Assembly: GCA_965242505.1 (NCBI GenBank)
Contig: OZ251449.1
Location: forward strand, 2,046,001-2,110,000
Length of the DNA: 64,000 bases
Direction of reading: 5' to 3'
Source: UBA2966 sp965242505
Lineage (GTDB): Bacteria > Pseudomonadota > Alphaproteobacteria > UBA2966
Every line of letters starts with the position of its first letter. The stretch's first letter is position 1. Shown here piece by piece: positions 53,786 to 62,951 of the stretch. The position numbers and the translations under genes were made by a program. The notes beneath the pieces are model-generated. The model was not told the DNA's origin and did no database searches. It worked only from the letters and a program-made list of their open reading frames with translations.

Positions 53786-56125
53786 ATGCCCGGCATCGCG
53801 AAGGCGGCCGTGATCGGCGCCGGGCGGATGGGGAGCGCCATCGCCGCGCACGTCGCCAACGCCGGCGTTCCGGCGGCGCTGCTGGACGTCGTTCCCGAAG
53901 GGGCGGACAACCGGAACGCGCTGGCGGAAGGCGCCGTCTCGGCAATGCTGAAGGCGACGCCGGCGCCGTTCATGCGCCGGAGCGCGGCCGAACTGATCGC
54001 GCCGGGGAACCTCGAGGACGACCTCGGGCTGCTGGACGACGCGGACTGGATATGCGAGGCCGTGGTCGAGGACCCCGGCGTCAAGCGGGACGTCTACCGG
54101 GCCGTCGACTCCGTCCGCAAGGCGGGGTCGATCGTCACGTCGAACACGTCGACCATCCCGCTCGCCCGCCTGATCGAGGGGATGCCCGAGCGCTTCGCCT
54201 CCGACTTCGCGATCACGCACTTCTTCAACCCGCCGCGGTACATGCGTCTGCTGGAGTTCGTGCCGGGGCCGGACATGCGCCCCGAGGCGAGCGACTCGAT
54301 CCGCGAGTTCTGCGACGTCCGCCTCGGCAAGGAGGTCGTGCGCGCCAGGGACACGCCGGGGTTCATCGGCAACCGCATCGGCATCTACTGGTCCTGCGTG
54401 GCGATGAGCGAGGCGCTGGCCCTGGGGCTGACCGTCGAGGAGGCGGACGCCGTGATCGGGCCGCCGATGGGCATTCCGAAGACCGGGATCTTCGGGCTCA
54501 TGGACCTGACGGGCATCGACCTCGCGCCCAGGGTCAACGCGGCCATGCTGGAGATGCTTCCCCCGGACGACGCCTTTCGCCGCGAGTTCGACGCGGAGGG
54601 GCCGCTGGCCGCCCTGCTCTCCGGCATGATCGCGGAGGGCCGCATCGGCCGGAAGGGCGAGGGCGGCTTCTACCGCATGTCGCGCGACGGGGAGGCGCGC
54701 GAACTCCAGGCCCTGGACCTTGAAACGGGCGCATATCGCCCCGCGTCGAAACCGCGCCTCGACAGCGTCGCGGCCGCCGGGGACGGCGGGCCGCGGGCGC
54801 TCGTGGAGCACCCGGACAAGGGCGGCCGGTACGCCTGGCGCGTGCTGTCCAGGGTGCTCGCCTACGCCGCCTCGCTGGCGCCGGACATAGCCGAGGAGAT
54901 CGCCGATGTCGACCGGGCGATGACGGCCGGCTACGGGTGGAAGTTCGGTCCCCTGGAAATGATCGACCGGCTCGGTAGCGGCTGGTTCGTCGAGCGGCTG
55001 AAGGCCGACGGGCGCGAGGTTCCCCCGTTGCTGGCGGCGGCGGCCGGGCGGCCGCTCTACCGGGAGGCGGGGCGCGAGGTCCGACAGCTCTCGCCGACGG
55101 GCGAGTACGCCGCCCTCGATACGCCGCCCGGCGCGTGGCGTCTCGCCGACATGAAGCGCGGCCGCAAGCCGATCGCGGGGAACGGGTCCGCCAGCCTCTG
55201 GGACGTGGGCGACGGCGTCGCCTGTCTCGAGTTCCACACCAGGATGAACGCCATCGACGACGGCGTCATCGCCATGACGCGGGAAGCCGCCGCCATACAC
55301 GAACGCGGATACAGGGCGTTGATCGTCGGCCACGACGGCGACGATTTCTCGGTGGGCGCCAATCTGGGCGTCGCCCTGTTCGCCGTCAACGCCGCGATGT
55401 GGACGTCGATCGAACGAATGCTGGAGGAAGGGCAGCGGGCGTTCCTGGCGCTCAAGTACGCGCCGTTCCCCGTCGTCGGGGCGCCGGCGGGCAGGGCGCT
55501 CGGCGGCGGATGCGAAATCCTCATGCACTGCGACGCCGTGCAGGCCCATGCCGAGACCTATCTCGGTCTCGTCGAGGCCGGTGTGGGACTCGTCCCCGGC
55601 TGGGGCGGGACCAAGGAACTGCTCGCCCGCGCGTTCGCGCGGAAGGGGCGTCCGGGAGGCCCCATGCCGCCGGTCGTCGGCACCTTCGAGACCATCGGCG
55701 CGGCCAAGGCGTCGCGGTCGGCCCAGGAAGCCCGGGACCTTCTCTACCTGGGGCCGGACGACGGCGTCACCATGAACCGGCGCCGGGTGCTGGCGGACGC
55801 CAAGGCCAGGGCCCTGTCCCTGGCCGAGGGGTACGAACCGCCCGCGCCGCCCGAGGTCGGCCTTCCCGGCCCGAGCGGACGGGCGACCCTGAAGCTCGCC
55901 GTGGACGGCATGGCGCGCCGAGGCGAGGCGACGGCGCACGACCGAGCGGTCGCCGGAGCTCTGGCGGACGTCGTCACCGGCGGCGAGACCGACGCGATGC
56001 GGAGTCTCGACGAACGACGGCTGCTCGAGCTGGAACGCGCGGCGTTCATGGCCCTGATCCGCCGGCCGGAGACGTGGGACCGGATCGAGCATATGCTGGA
56101 TACGGGCAGGCCCTTGCGGAATTAG
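53786..56125 (+). CDS. 3-hydroxyacyl-CoA dehydrogenase / enoyl-CoA hydratase fusion (FadN-like)
   Basis: This 779-residue fusion has the dehydrogenase first: GAGRMGSAIAAH (NAD loop), SNTSTIP, the ITHFFNPPRYMRLLE block and DTPGFIGNRIG. A second dehydrogenase-C domain follows (about 345-470), then the enoyl-CoA hydratase/isomerase domain at the end, with FSVGANLG and APAGRALGGGCEILMHCD. This order is the reverse of FadB/FadJ and fits FadN-type proteins. It performs two middle steps of beta-oxidation. The TAG stop is followed at once by a repeat element. Confidence 0.92.
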   Translation: MPGIAKAAVIGAGRMGSAIAAHVANAGVPAALLDVVPEGADNRNALAEGAVSAMLKATPAPFMRRSAAELIAPGNLEDDLGLLDDADWICEAVVEDPGVKRDVYRAVDSVRKAGSIVTSNTSTIPLARLIEGMPERFASDFAITHFFNPPRYMRLLEFVPGPDMRPEASDSIREFCDVRLGKEVVRARDTPGFIGNRIGIYWSCVAMSEALALGLTVEEADAVIGPPMGIPKTGIFGLMDLTGIDLAPRVNAAMLEMLPPDDAFRREFDAEGPLAALLSGMIAEGRIGRKGEGGFYRMSRDGEARELQALDLETGAYRPASKPRLDSVAAAGDGGPRALVEHPDKGGRYAWRVLSRVLAYAASLAPDIAEEIADVDRAMTAGYGWKFGPLEMIDRLGSGWFVERLKADGREVPPLLAAAAGRPLYREAGREVRQLSPTGEYAALDTPPGAWRLADMKRGRKPIAGNGSASLWDVGDGVACLEFHTRMNAIDDGVIAMTREAAAIHERGYRALIVGHDGDDFSVGANLGVALFAVNAAMWTSIERMLEEGQRAFLALKYAPFPVVGAPAGRALGGGCEILMHCDAVQAHAETYLGLVEAGVGLVPGWGGTKELLARAFARKGRPGGPMPPVVGTFETIGAAKASRSAQEARDLLYLGPDDGVTMNRRRVLADAKARALSLAEGYEPPAPPEVGLPGPSGRATLKLAVDGMARRGEATAHDRAVAGALADVVTGGETDAMRSLDERRLLELERAAFMALIRRPETWDRIEHMLDTGRPLRN

Positions 56126-56377
56126 CCCGCCCTTCCCATACTGCCCGTCCGCAAGCCTTATCCGGCGACGGGGGCACCGTAGGGTCCATTCATGCTCCTT
56201 CCCCCTGACTCGATCCCCCTCCCGACCCTCCCCCTGCAAGGGAGAAGGAGAACGAGGGGGACGGAGGGGTTGTCGATGCTCCTCCTCCCTGGACAGGGGG
56301 GAGGTCGGGAGGGGGGTGGACCACGGTCCCGCAACGCCGCGCAACCCTCGATCCTCCACCGGTATGAGAAACGCGGG
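56126..56377. mobile_element. MITE-like composite repeat, inverted copy, at a stop codon
   Basis: Left end CCCGCCCTTCCCATACTG (56126-56143) begins on the base after the TAG of the fusion gene; right end GGTATGAGAAACGCGGG is at 56361-56377. Module order is delta, gamma-type half (CCGACCCTCCCCCTGCAAGG, about 56222-56241), beta (about 56280-56318), alpha, all reversed relative to other copies. It lies between two genes of the same operon direction and its right end is 14 bases from the next start codon. Confidence 0.75.
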
Positions 56378-56391
56378 TCGGGAGATCCGTC

Positions 56392-58182
56392 GTGACCGCC
56401 TACCGCGCCCCCTTGCGCGACCATCGCTTCGTGCTGCACGAGCTGTTGCGGGTCGAGCGGCGCCGGAACGTTCCGGCGTTCGCCGACGCGGCGCGGGAAA
56501 CCATCGACTCGGTGCTGGAGGAAGGCGGCCGGATGGCGGAGGAGGTTCTCTTTCCGCTGAACCGTGACGGCGACGAGGAGGGATGCCGCTTCGAGGACGG
56601 CGCCGTCACGACACCGCGCGGGTTCAAGGACGCCTACCGGACCTATCGCGAGGCGGGATGGGTCGGCCTCGACGGCAATCCGGAATACGGCGGCGCCGGG
56701 CTGCCGCAGGTCGTCGCGACGTGCGTGGCCGAGATGATGGGTTCGGCCAACCTCTCCTTCGAGACCTACGCGGGATTGACCGCGGGCGCGGCGCTCGCCA
56801 TCGACACCCACGGCGACGACGCGCAGCGCCGGACCTACCTGCCCAGGATGCTCGCCGGCGAATGGGGCGGAACCATGAACCTGACCGAACCGCATTGCGG
56901 CACCGACCTGGGGCTGCTGCGAACGCGGGCCGAGCGGCGGGAAGACGGGACGTACCGCATCACCGGCGTGAAGGCGTTCATCTCCGCCGGCGAGCACGAC
57001 TTGACGGAGAACATCGTCCATCTGGCGCTCGCGCGCATCGTCGGCGCGCCGGCGGGAACCCGCGGCATCAGCCTGTTCATCGTTCCCAAGTTCCTGATCG
57101 GACCCGACGGCGAGCCCGGGGAACGGAACGCCGTCGCCTGCGGCTCCATCGAACGGAAGATGGGGATCAAGGCGTCGGCGACGTGCGTCATGAACTACGA
57201 CGGCGCCACGGGCTATCTGCTGGGCGAGGAGAACCGCGGCCTTCGCGCCATGTTCACGATGATGAACCGGGCCCGCCTCAGCGTCGGCGTCCAAGGACTG
57301 GCGCTGGGAGAGATCGCCTATCAGAACGCGGCCGCCTACGCGAGGGAGCGGCGCCAGGGCCGCGCGCCGTCGGGCGGCGGGCCGCCGGGCGCGGCGGCCG
57401 ATCCGATCATCGTCCATCCCGACGTGCGGCGCATGCTGATGACCATGCGGGCGTTCACCGAGGGCGGCCGCGCCCTGGCGTTGTGGACGGCCTTCGCGCT
57501 GGACACGGCGCGCCACGACCCCGACGAACGGGCGCGCCGCGACGCCGAGGACCTGGTCTCGCTCGTCACCCCCGTCGTCAAGACCTGGCTCACGGACATG
57601 GGTTTCGAGACGGCCAATCTCGGCCTTCAGATCCACGGCGGCGCCGGCTACATCCGCGACACCGGGGTGGAGCAGTTCGTGCGGGACGCCAGGATCACGC
57701 AGATCTACGAGGGCGCGAACGGCGTCCAGGCCCTCGACCTCGTGGGCCGCAAGGTCCCGGCCCGTTACGGCCGCGCGCTGCGGCAGGTGTTCCATCCGAT
57801 CGACCGGTTCGTCGCCGAGGCCGCCGGGGACGAGAACCTGAAGGACATGGCGGCCCTTCTGGGCAAGTCCTTCGGGCGGCTGCGGTCGGCGACGGCGTGG
57901 ATCGGGGAGAAGGGCGCGCGGGATCCCGAGCAGGCGGCGGGCGCGGCCAGCGACTACCTCCGCCTGTTCGCCCTGGTCACGGTGGGGTATCTGTGGGCGC
58001 GGATGGCGCGGACGGCGCGGGACGCGCTGGCCCGGGGAACGGACGAGCGCGCCTTCTACGAGGCGAAGCTCGCGACCGCCGATTTCTTCTTCGCGCGGAT
58101 GCTTCCCGACACGTCGTCGCTGCTGTCGCGAATCGCGTCGGGCAAGGACGCCACGATGGCGCTCGCGGCGGAGCGGTTCTGA
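56392..58182 (+). CDS. Acyl-CoA dehydrogenase
   Basis: This 596-residue enzyme of the longer ACAD class starts at GTG 56392 (GGGAGA upstream). It has MNLTEPHCGTDLGLLRT (flavin/substrate loop), GEENRGLRAMFTMMNRARLSVGVQGLALGE, the LGLQIHGGAGYIRDTGVEQFVRDARITQIYEGANGVQALDL block, which contains the catalytic-base Glu of the family (in YEGANG), and a C-terminal helical extension. It catalyses the first, FAD-dependent step of beta-oxidation. Confidence 0.93.
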   Translation: MTAYRAPLRDHRFVLHELLRVERRRNVPAFADAARETIDSVLEEGGRMAEEVLFPLNRDGDEEGCRFEDGAVTTPRGFKDAYRTYREAGWVGLDGNPEYGGAGLPQVVATCVAEMMGSANLSFETYAGLTAGAALAIDTHGDDAQRRTYLPRMLAGEWGGTMNLTEPHCGTDLGLLRTRAERREDGTYRITGVKAFISAGEHDLTENIVHLALARIVGAPAGTRGISLFIVPKFLIGPDGEPGERNAVACGSIERKMGIKASATCVMNYDGATGYLLGEENRGLRAMFTMMNRARLSVGVQGLALGEIAYQNAAAYARERRQGRAPSGGGPPGAAADPIIVHPDVRRMLMTMRAFTEGGRALALWTAFALDTARHDPDERARRDAEDLVSLVTPVVKTWLTDMGFETANLGLQIHGGAGYIRDTGVEQFVRDARITQIYEGANGVQALDLVGRKVPARYGRALRQVFHPIDRFVAEAAGDENLKDMAALLGKSFGRLRSATAWIGEKGARDPEQAAGAASDYLRLFALVTVGYLWARMARTARDALARGTDERAFYEAKLATADFFFARMLPDTSSLLSRIASGKDATMALAAERF

Positions 58183-58198
58183 AGCTCAGGGGTCGTCG

Positions 58199-58330
58199 AT
58201 GCGCGAGAAGCCGCTTCACGGCGTGCGGGTCCCGGACCTGACCCGCCTGCTGCCGGGCCCGGTCCGTACGCTGCGCCTCGGCGACACGCCGGCGGACGCG
58301 GAACGCCTGAAGGCCGAGGGCGTCGCATGA
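58199..58330 (+). pseudogene. 43-residue relic of a CaiB/BaiF CoA-transferase gene
   Basis: ATG at 58199 (AGGGG upstream) opens a 43-residue frame: MREKPLHGVRVPDLTRLLPG matches the N-terminus of CoA-transferase family III / alpha-methylacyl-CoA racemase proteins (usually PLxGVRVLDLTRLLPGP). The tail DTPADAERLKAEGVA resembles the last residues of the same family. The 300-odd residues between are missing without a stop, so the gene seems to have lost its middle by in-frame deletion. The TGA overlaps the start of the next gene (ATGA). Confidence 0.6.
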
Positions 58331-58950
58331 GCGAACTCCGGTCCTTCGACGACGAGGACGGCGAGCCGTTCGTCAAGCCGGCGTTCGAGTACGTCCGCGT
58401 CCGCGTGAACGAGACGTTCGGCCGGAAGCTTCCGGGTCCCGCCCTGAAGGCGGCCGAGGACATCTGGAAGAACTGGGACGGTATTCGCGACGCGGTTGCG
58501 GACGGCGACGTCCTGCTGGTCGCCGATCCGTTCTTCCATTCGGTGAAGTATCCGAGCCTGTCGAACTTCCACATGCACCGGGGCGCCGGCATCATCCTGC
58601 TCGGCACCGGCGCGGTGACGGCCGTCGTCGGCGCGGCGCTCGCATCCCTGTTCGGCCCGGTCCTCTGGCAGGGCGCCCTGATCTGCCTCGCCATCGGCGC
58701 CGGCGTCTTCCTCTGGGGACGACACGTCCAGGAGCGGGATGCGCGCGCCTACCGCAAGCGCATGGTCGAGCGGGTCGTCTGGCATCAGGAGGACGGCGGG
58801 ATCGTCGACCTTTGCGTCGAGTACCTCTCGGGCTCCATCGGGTTCGAGGGCCCGCACGGCCGGACGTTCTGGCCCCAGTTCGCCTCCAACGCGCTCACCG
58901 GCAAGACGCGCATCGCCGACGGGCGCGACCTGCGGAACGTATCGAAGTGA
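58327..58950 (+). CDS. Hypothetical membrane protein, 207 residues
   Basis: This protein has a soluble N-terminal half, two adjacent membrane helices (about residues 88-132: GAGIILLGTGAVTAVVGAAL, then WQGALICLAIGAGVFLWG) and a polar C-terminal part. No family is recognised. It overlaps the relic CoA-transferase by four bases and stays in the beta-oxidation operon direction, so it may once have been co-expressed with that enzyme. Confidence 0.6.
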   Translation: MSELRSFDDEDGEPFVKPAFEYVRVRVNETFGRKLPGPALKAAEDIWKNWDGIRDAVADGDVLLVADPFFHSVKYPSLSNFHMHRGAGIILLGTGAVTAVVGAALASLFGPVLWQGALICLAIGAGVFLWGRHVQERDARAYRKRMVERVVWHQEDGGIVDLCVEYLSGSIGFEGPHGRTFWPQFASNALTGKTRIADGRDLRNVSK

Positions 58951-59067
58951 TCGGGCCGACCGGACGTTCCCTCGCTTGCGCGGGCCGGCGGCGGTCGCCA
59001 GGATGGGCGTCGACGCCCCGGGACCGCGCCGCGACGGCCAACCCGTGACCGGGACGGAGGGCGCGCC

Positions 59068-60276
59068 ATGACCGACGCCTACATCTACGACGCCGTTCGC
59101 ACGCCGCGCGGGGAGGGCAAGCCGACGGGCGCCCTGAACGAGGTGTCGCCCGTCCGGTTGGCGACGGCGGCCCTGGCCGCCGTGCGCGATCGGAACGGCC
59201 TCGATACGTCCCTCGTCGACGACGTGGTGCTCGGATGCTCCGAACCGGCCGGCGAGCAAGGCGCCGTCATCGCCCGATCCGCCGTGTTGATGGCGGACTA
59301 CGACCAGTCCGTCTCGGGCATGCAGGTCAACCGGTTCTGCGCCTCGGGGCTCGAGGCGGTGAACATGGCGGCGGCCCAGGTCATGTCGGGGCAGGCCGAC
59401 CTCGCCATCGGCGGCGGAGTGGAGTCGATGTCGCGCGTGGCGATGGGGGCGAGCGGCGGCGCCTGGTTCGCGGACCCCGAGGTCGCGTTCAAGACCCACT
59501 ACGTGCAGCAGGGGATATCCGCCGACCTGATCGCCACCAGGTTCGGGTTCTCCCGCGACGACGTGGACGCCTATGCCGTCGAATCCCAGAGGCGGGCCGC
59601 GAAAGCCTGGGACGACGGGCGTTTCGAGGGCTCCGTGACGCCCGTCACGGACGAGAACGGCGCGATCATCCTCGACCGCGACGAGCACGTGCGCCCGGAC
59701 ACCGACATGCAGGCGCTGGCGGCGCTGAAACCGGCGTTCGAGAAGATGGGCCGCGACATGGGTTTCGATTCGGTCATCCTGCAACGCTACCCGGAGGTCG
59801 AGCGCATCGAGCACGTGCATCACGCGGGCAATTCCAGCGGCGTCGTCGACGGCGCGGCCGCCGTGCTCGTCGGCTCCAGGGAGATCGGCGAATCGCTCGG
59901 GCTGAAGCCGCGGGCGCGCATCCGCAACTTCGGCTCCATCGGGAGCGAGCCGAGCATCATGCTCACCGGTCCCGCGCCCGTGACGCGAAAGGTGCTGGCG
60001 CGCGCAGGGATGGAAACGGGAGACATCGACCTCTACGAGGTCAACGAGGCGTTCGCGGCGGTCGTGCTCCTCTACATGCGGGACCTCGGGGCGCCTCACG
60101 ACAGGATCAACGTCAACGGCGGCGCGATCGCCATGGGACATCCGCTCGGGGCGACCGGCGCCATGATACTGGGTGTGTTGCTCGACGAGCTCGAGCGGCG
60201 CGACCTCGAAACGGGCCTGTGCGCGCTCTGCATCGGGGCCGGTATGGGGGTCGCCACGGTGATCGAGCGCGTCTGA
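59068..60276 (+). CDS. Acetyl-CoA C-acyltransferase (thiolase, FadA-like)
   Basis: This 402-residue thiolase has NRFCASGLEAVN (nucleophile C91), NSSGVVDGAAAV, NEAFAAVVL, GGAIAMGHPLGATGAM (active His) and CIGAGMG (second Cys). ATG at 59068 is preceded by GGAGGGCGC. It lies 28 bp upstream of the FadJ-like fusion gene, the normal pairing of a beta-oxidation complex. It is a distinct thiolase from the one at 52.6 kb. Confidence 0.94.
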   Translation: MTDAYIYDAVRTPRGEGKPTGALNEVSPVRLATAALAAVRDRNGLDTSLVDDVVLGCSEPAGEQGAVIARSAVLMADYDQSVSGMQVNRFCASGLEAVNMAAAQVMSGQADLAIGGGVESMSRVAMGASGGAWFADPEVAFKTHYVQQGISADLIATRFGFSRDDVDAYAVESQRRAAKAWDDGRFEGSVTPVTDENGAIILDRDEHVRPDTDMQALAALKPAFEKMGRDMGFDSVILQRYPEVERIEHVHHAGNSSGVVDGAAAVLVGSREIGESLGLKPRARIRNFGSIGSEPSIMLTGPAPVTRKVLARAGMETGDIDLYEVNEAFAAVVLLYMRDLGAPHDRINVNGGAIAMGHPLGATGAMILGVLLDELERRDLETGLCALCIGAGMGVATVIERV

Positions 60277-60304
60277 TCCCGTCGTCCGCGCCCGGAAGGA
60301 CATC

Positions 60305-62428
60305 ATGATCGACTATTCGGTCGACGGCGACGGCGTGGCGACCATCGCCATCGACGTGGCCGACCGGACGATGAACGTGCTCAACGACGACTCGGCGGCG
60401 GCCATCGGCGAGGCGGTCCGGCTGGCGGTCGCCGCCGACGCCGTGAAGGGCGTCATCGTGACGTCGCGGAAGAACGACTTCATGGCCGGCGCCGACCTGA
60501 CCATGCTTCTGGGGGAGCGCGACCCCCGGACGCACATGCGCCGGTGTCGCGAACTGCAACGGATCTGGCGCGACATCGAGACCTGCGGCAAGCCGTTCGT
60601 CGCCGCCATCAACGGCGCGGCGCTCGGCGGAGGGTTCGAGCTGTGCCTCGCCTGCCACCGCCGCGTGGCGGCGGACGACCCGCGTTCGCTGATCGGTCTG
60701 CCGGAAGTCTCGATCGGGTTGCTCCCGGGCTCCGGCGGGACCCAGCGCCTGCCGCGGATGCTGGGGATCGCCAGGGCGTTGCCCCCGCTGCTGGAAGGGA
60801 CGCGCCACGGTCCGGCGGAGGCGCTGGCGGCGGGGCTCGTCGACGCGGTGGTCCCGCCCGGTTCGCTGCTGGACGCGGCGAGGACGTGGCTGCGGGAGGA
60901 CGGCAACCCCGTCAAGCCGTGGGACGAGCGCGGATTCGCGATACCGGGCCCGCAGGCGCAGAGCCCGGAGGGCTACATGCTGCTGGTCCCGGCCATCGCC
61001 AGACTGCGCGAGAAGACGCGGGGCAACCACCCGGCGCCGCTGGCCATCATGTCGTGCGTCTACGAAGGATGTCAGGTCGCGATCGACACGGGGCTGAAAA
61101 TCGAGGCGCGGCGGTTCGCGCGCCTCGCCGCGGGAGACGCGGCCCAGAACATGATCCGGACGCTGTTCTTCAGCATGGGCGACGCCAACCGGCTCAAGCG
61201 CCGACCCGGGCGCATCGCGCGGCGGACCTTCGCCAGGATCGGCATCTTGGGCGCCGGCATGATGGGGTCGGGGATCGCCTGCGCGGCGGCCGACGCCGGC
61301 CTCGAGGTCGTCCTGCTGGACACGGCGCCGGATGTCGCGGACGCCGGGAAGGCCTACGGCGAGGGCGTCTTCGACAGGCGCGTCGCCGGCGGCCGGATGA
61401 CGGAGACCGAGCGGGACCGGGCGCTCCGGCGCATCTCGCCGACGACCGACTTCGCCGCGCTCGCAGGCTGCGAGCTCGTCATCGAGGCCGTGTTCGAGGA
61501 CCGGGCCGTCAAGACCGACGCGATCGCCAGAGCCGAGGCCGCCATCGGCGAAGACGCCTTCTTCGCCTCGAATACGTCGACGCTTCCCATCACGGAGCTC
61601 GCGGAGGCGAGCGTCCGTCCCCAACGGTTCGTCGGCATGCATTTCTTCTCCCCGGCCGAGCGCATGAAGCTCGTCGAGGTGATCCGCGCCGAGCGTACGT
61701 CCGACGACACGGTCGCCGCCGCGATGGATCTGTCCAGACAGCTCGGCAAGACCCCGATCCTCGTGAACGACTCGCGCGGATTCTTCACGAGCCGGGTCAT
61801 CGGCGCCTACCTCGACGAGGGACGCGCGCTTCTGGCGGAGGGCGTGAACCCGGCGCTCGTCGAGAACGTCGCCAGGCTGGCGGGGTTTCCGGTCGGCCCC
61901 CTGGCGCTCTCGGACGAGGTCTCGCTGGAGCTGGAGCAACGCATCATCGATCAGACGAGGGCGGCGCTGGGCGGCGATTTCGTCGCGCGGAGCGGCGATG
62001 CCGTCGTCGAGACCTTCGTTCGGCGGCTGGGGCGGCCGGGAAGGAAGGCGGGAAAGGGTTTCTACGACTACCCGGACGTCGGCGGCAAACGCCTGTGGCC
62101 GGGGTTGGGCGGCGTCTACGCGCGGGCCGCGGATCAGCCGGACGTCGAGACCGTCAGGAAACGCCTGCTCTACGCGCAGGGGGTGGAAGCCGCGCGCTGT
62201 CTCGAGGAAGGCGTCGTGTCGGGACCGGAGGACGCCGACGTCGCGTCCATCCTCGGGTGGGGCTTCCCTTCGCACCTGGGCGGCGTGCTGTCCATGGTCC
62301 ACACGGTGGGCGTCGAGACCTTCGTATCCGACTGCGAAGCGCTGGCCGCGGCTCACGGCCCGAGGTTCGAGCCGCCCGGCCGCCTGCGCGCGCTGATCGC
62401 CGAGGGGCGCCGCCTGTACGCGGCGTGA
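60305..62428 (+). CDS. Enoyl-CoA hydratase / 3-hydroxyacyl-CoA dehydrogenase fusion (FadJ/FadB-like)
   Basis: This 707-residue trifunctional-type alpha subunit has the hydratase domain first (SRKNDFMAGADLTMLL, GAALGGGFELCLACH, PEVSIGLLPGSGGTQRLPR), then the NAD-binding dehydrogenase domain (GAGMMGSGIACAAADAG, SNTSTLPITELAE, GMHFFSPAERMKLVE) and a C-terminal dehydrogenase domain. It carries out hydration and oxidation steps, in complex with the thiolase encoded just upstream. Its end is 7 bp from the convergent XRE gene. Confidence 0.95.
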   Translation: MIDYSVDGDGVATIAIDVADRTMNVLNDDSAAAIGEAVRLAVAADAVKGVIVTSRKNDFMAGADLTMLLGERDPRTHMRRCRELQRIWRDIETCGKPFVAAINGAALGGGFELCLACHRRVAADDPRSLIGLPEVSIGLLPGSGGTQRLPRMLGIARALPPLLEGTRHGPAEALAAGLVDAVVPPGSLLDAARTWLREDGNPVKPWDERGFAIPGPQAQSPEGYMLLVPAIARLREKTRGNHPAPLAIMSCVYEGCQVAIDTGLKIEARRFARLAAGDAAQNMIRTLFFSMGDANRLKRRPGRIARRTFARIGILGAGMMGSGIACAAADAGLEVVLLDTAPDVADAGKAYGEGVFDRRVAGGRMTETERDRALRRISPTTDFAALAGCELVIEAVFEDRAVKTDAIARAEAAIGEDAFFASNTSTLPITELAEASVRPQRFVGMHFFSPAERMKLVEVIRAERTSDDTVAAAMDLSRQLGKTPILVNDSRGFFTSRVIGAYLDEGRALLAEGVNPALVENVARLAGFPVGPLALSDEVSLELEQRIIDQTRAALGGDFVARSGDAVVETFVRRLGRPGRKAGKGFYDYPDVGGKRLWPGLGGVYARAADQPDVETVRKRLLYAQGVEAARCLEEGVVSGPEDADVASILGWGFPSHLGGVLSMVHTVGVETFVSDCEALAAAHGPRFEPPGRLRALIAEGRRLYAA

Positions 62429-62435
62429 GGGCGCT

Positions 62436-62831
62436 TCACGTATCCTTCGGATTCTTGTCGGCCATGATGGCGGCGACGATTCCGCCGAGGACCGCGCCCC
62501 CGAGAAACGCCACGGTCGCCGCCGCCGTCTTGCCGAACTTGGCGGCGCTGGTCTGATCGCGGCCGTCGAGCACCTCTACGTCCTGTTTGCGGAGCGCGTC
62601 GGCAATCTCGTCCGCCTCGACCATCAACGCCCCCAGGGACAGGCCCAGCTTGTTGGCGGCCTTCGCCAGTTGATCCAAGTTCAGCGCCGAGTCGCCCGCC
62701 TCGATACGAGACCACGTGGAGCGGCTGACCCCTACCGCCTCGGCCATCTCACCCTGATCCATCTGTTTTTCTTGACGTTTCTGGGCGATCAGGCGGCCCA
62801 GCACCGCCTGGTAGGTGGTCTCGCTTTTCAT
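62436..62831 (-). CDS. XRE-family regulator with C-terminal membrane or hydrophobic helix
   Basis: This 131-residue protein has an N-terminal XRE helix-turn-helix (QGEMAEAVGVSRSTWSRIEAGDSALNLDQLAKAANKL, about 26-62) and a C-terminal hydrophobic, glycine-rich segment (ATVAFLGGAVLGGIVAAIMA, about 105-124). AGAGGG lies 7 bases before the ATG. It is divergent from the viperin gene, with a perfect palindrome between them, so it probably represses viperin and itself. A membrane-bound regulator would be unusual; the hydrophobic tail could instead mediate assembly. Confidence 0.85.
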   Translation of the reverse strand: MKSETTYQAVLGRLIAQKRQEKQMDQGEMAEAVGVSRSTWSRIEAGDSALNLDQLAKAANKLGLSLGALMVEADEIADALRKQDVEVLDGRDQTSAAKFGKTAAATVAFLGGAVLGGIVAAIMADKNPKDT

Positions 62832-62843
62832 GCAAAAACCCTC

Positions 62844-62872
62844 TTGACATGAATTTGCATGTCATGCATATT
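62844..62872. promoter_or_regulatory. Palindromic operator between XRE regulator and viperin
   Basis: The perfect inverted repeat TGACATG-AATTTG-CATGTCA (62845-62864) lies in the divergent intergenic region. On the plus strand it overlaps a TTGACA -35 box (62844-62849), with CATATT (62867-62872) 17 bases on as a -10 candidate. Binding of the XRE protein here would block the viperin promoter. Confidence 0.65.
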
Positions 62873-62951
62873 CCTTTATGTTGGATCATATGCTCCAAGC
62901 GGCAAATGTCGTCCGACGCCATTGTGCCGTATCAACGAAGGGAGAAACAAG

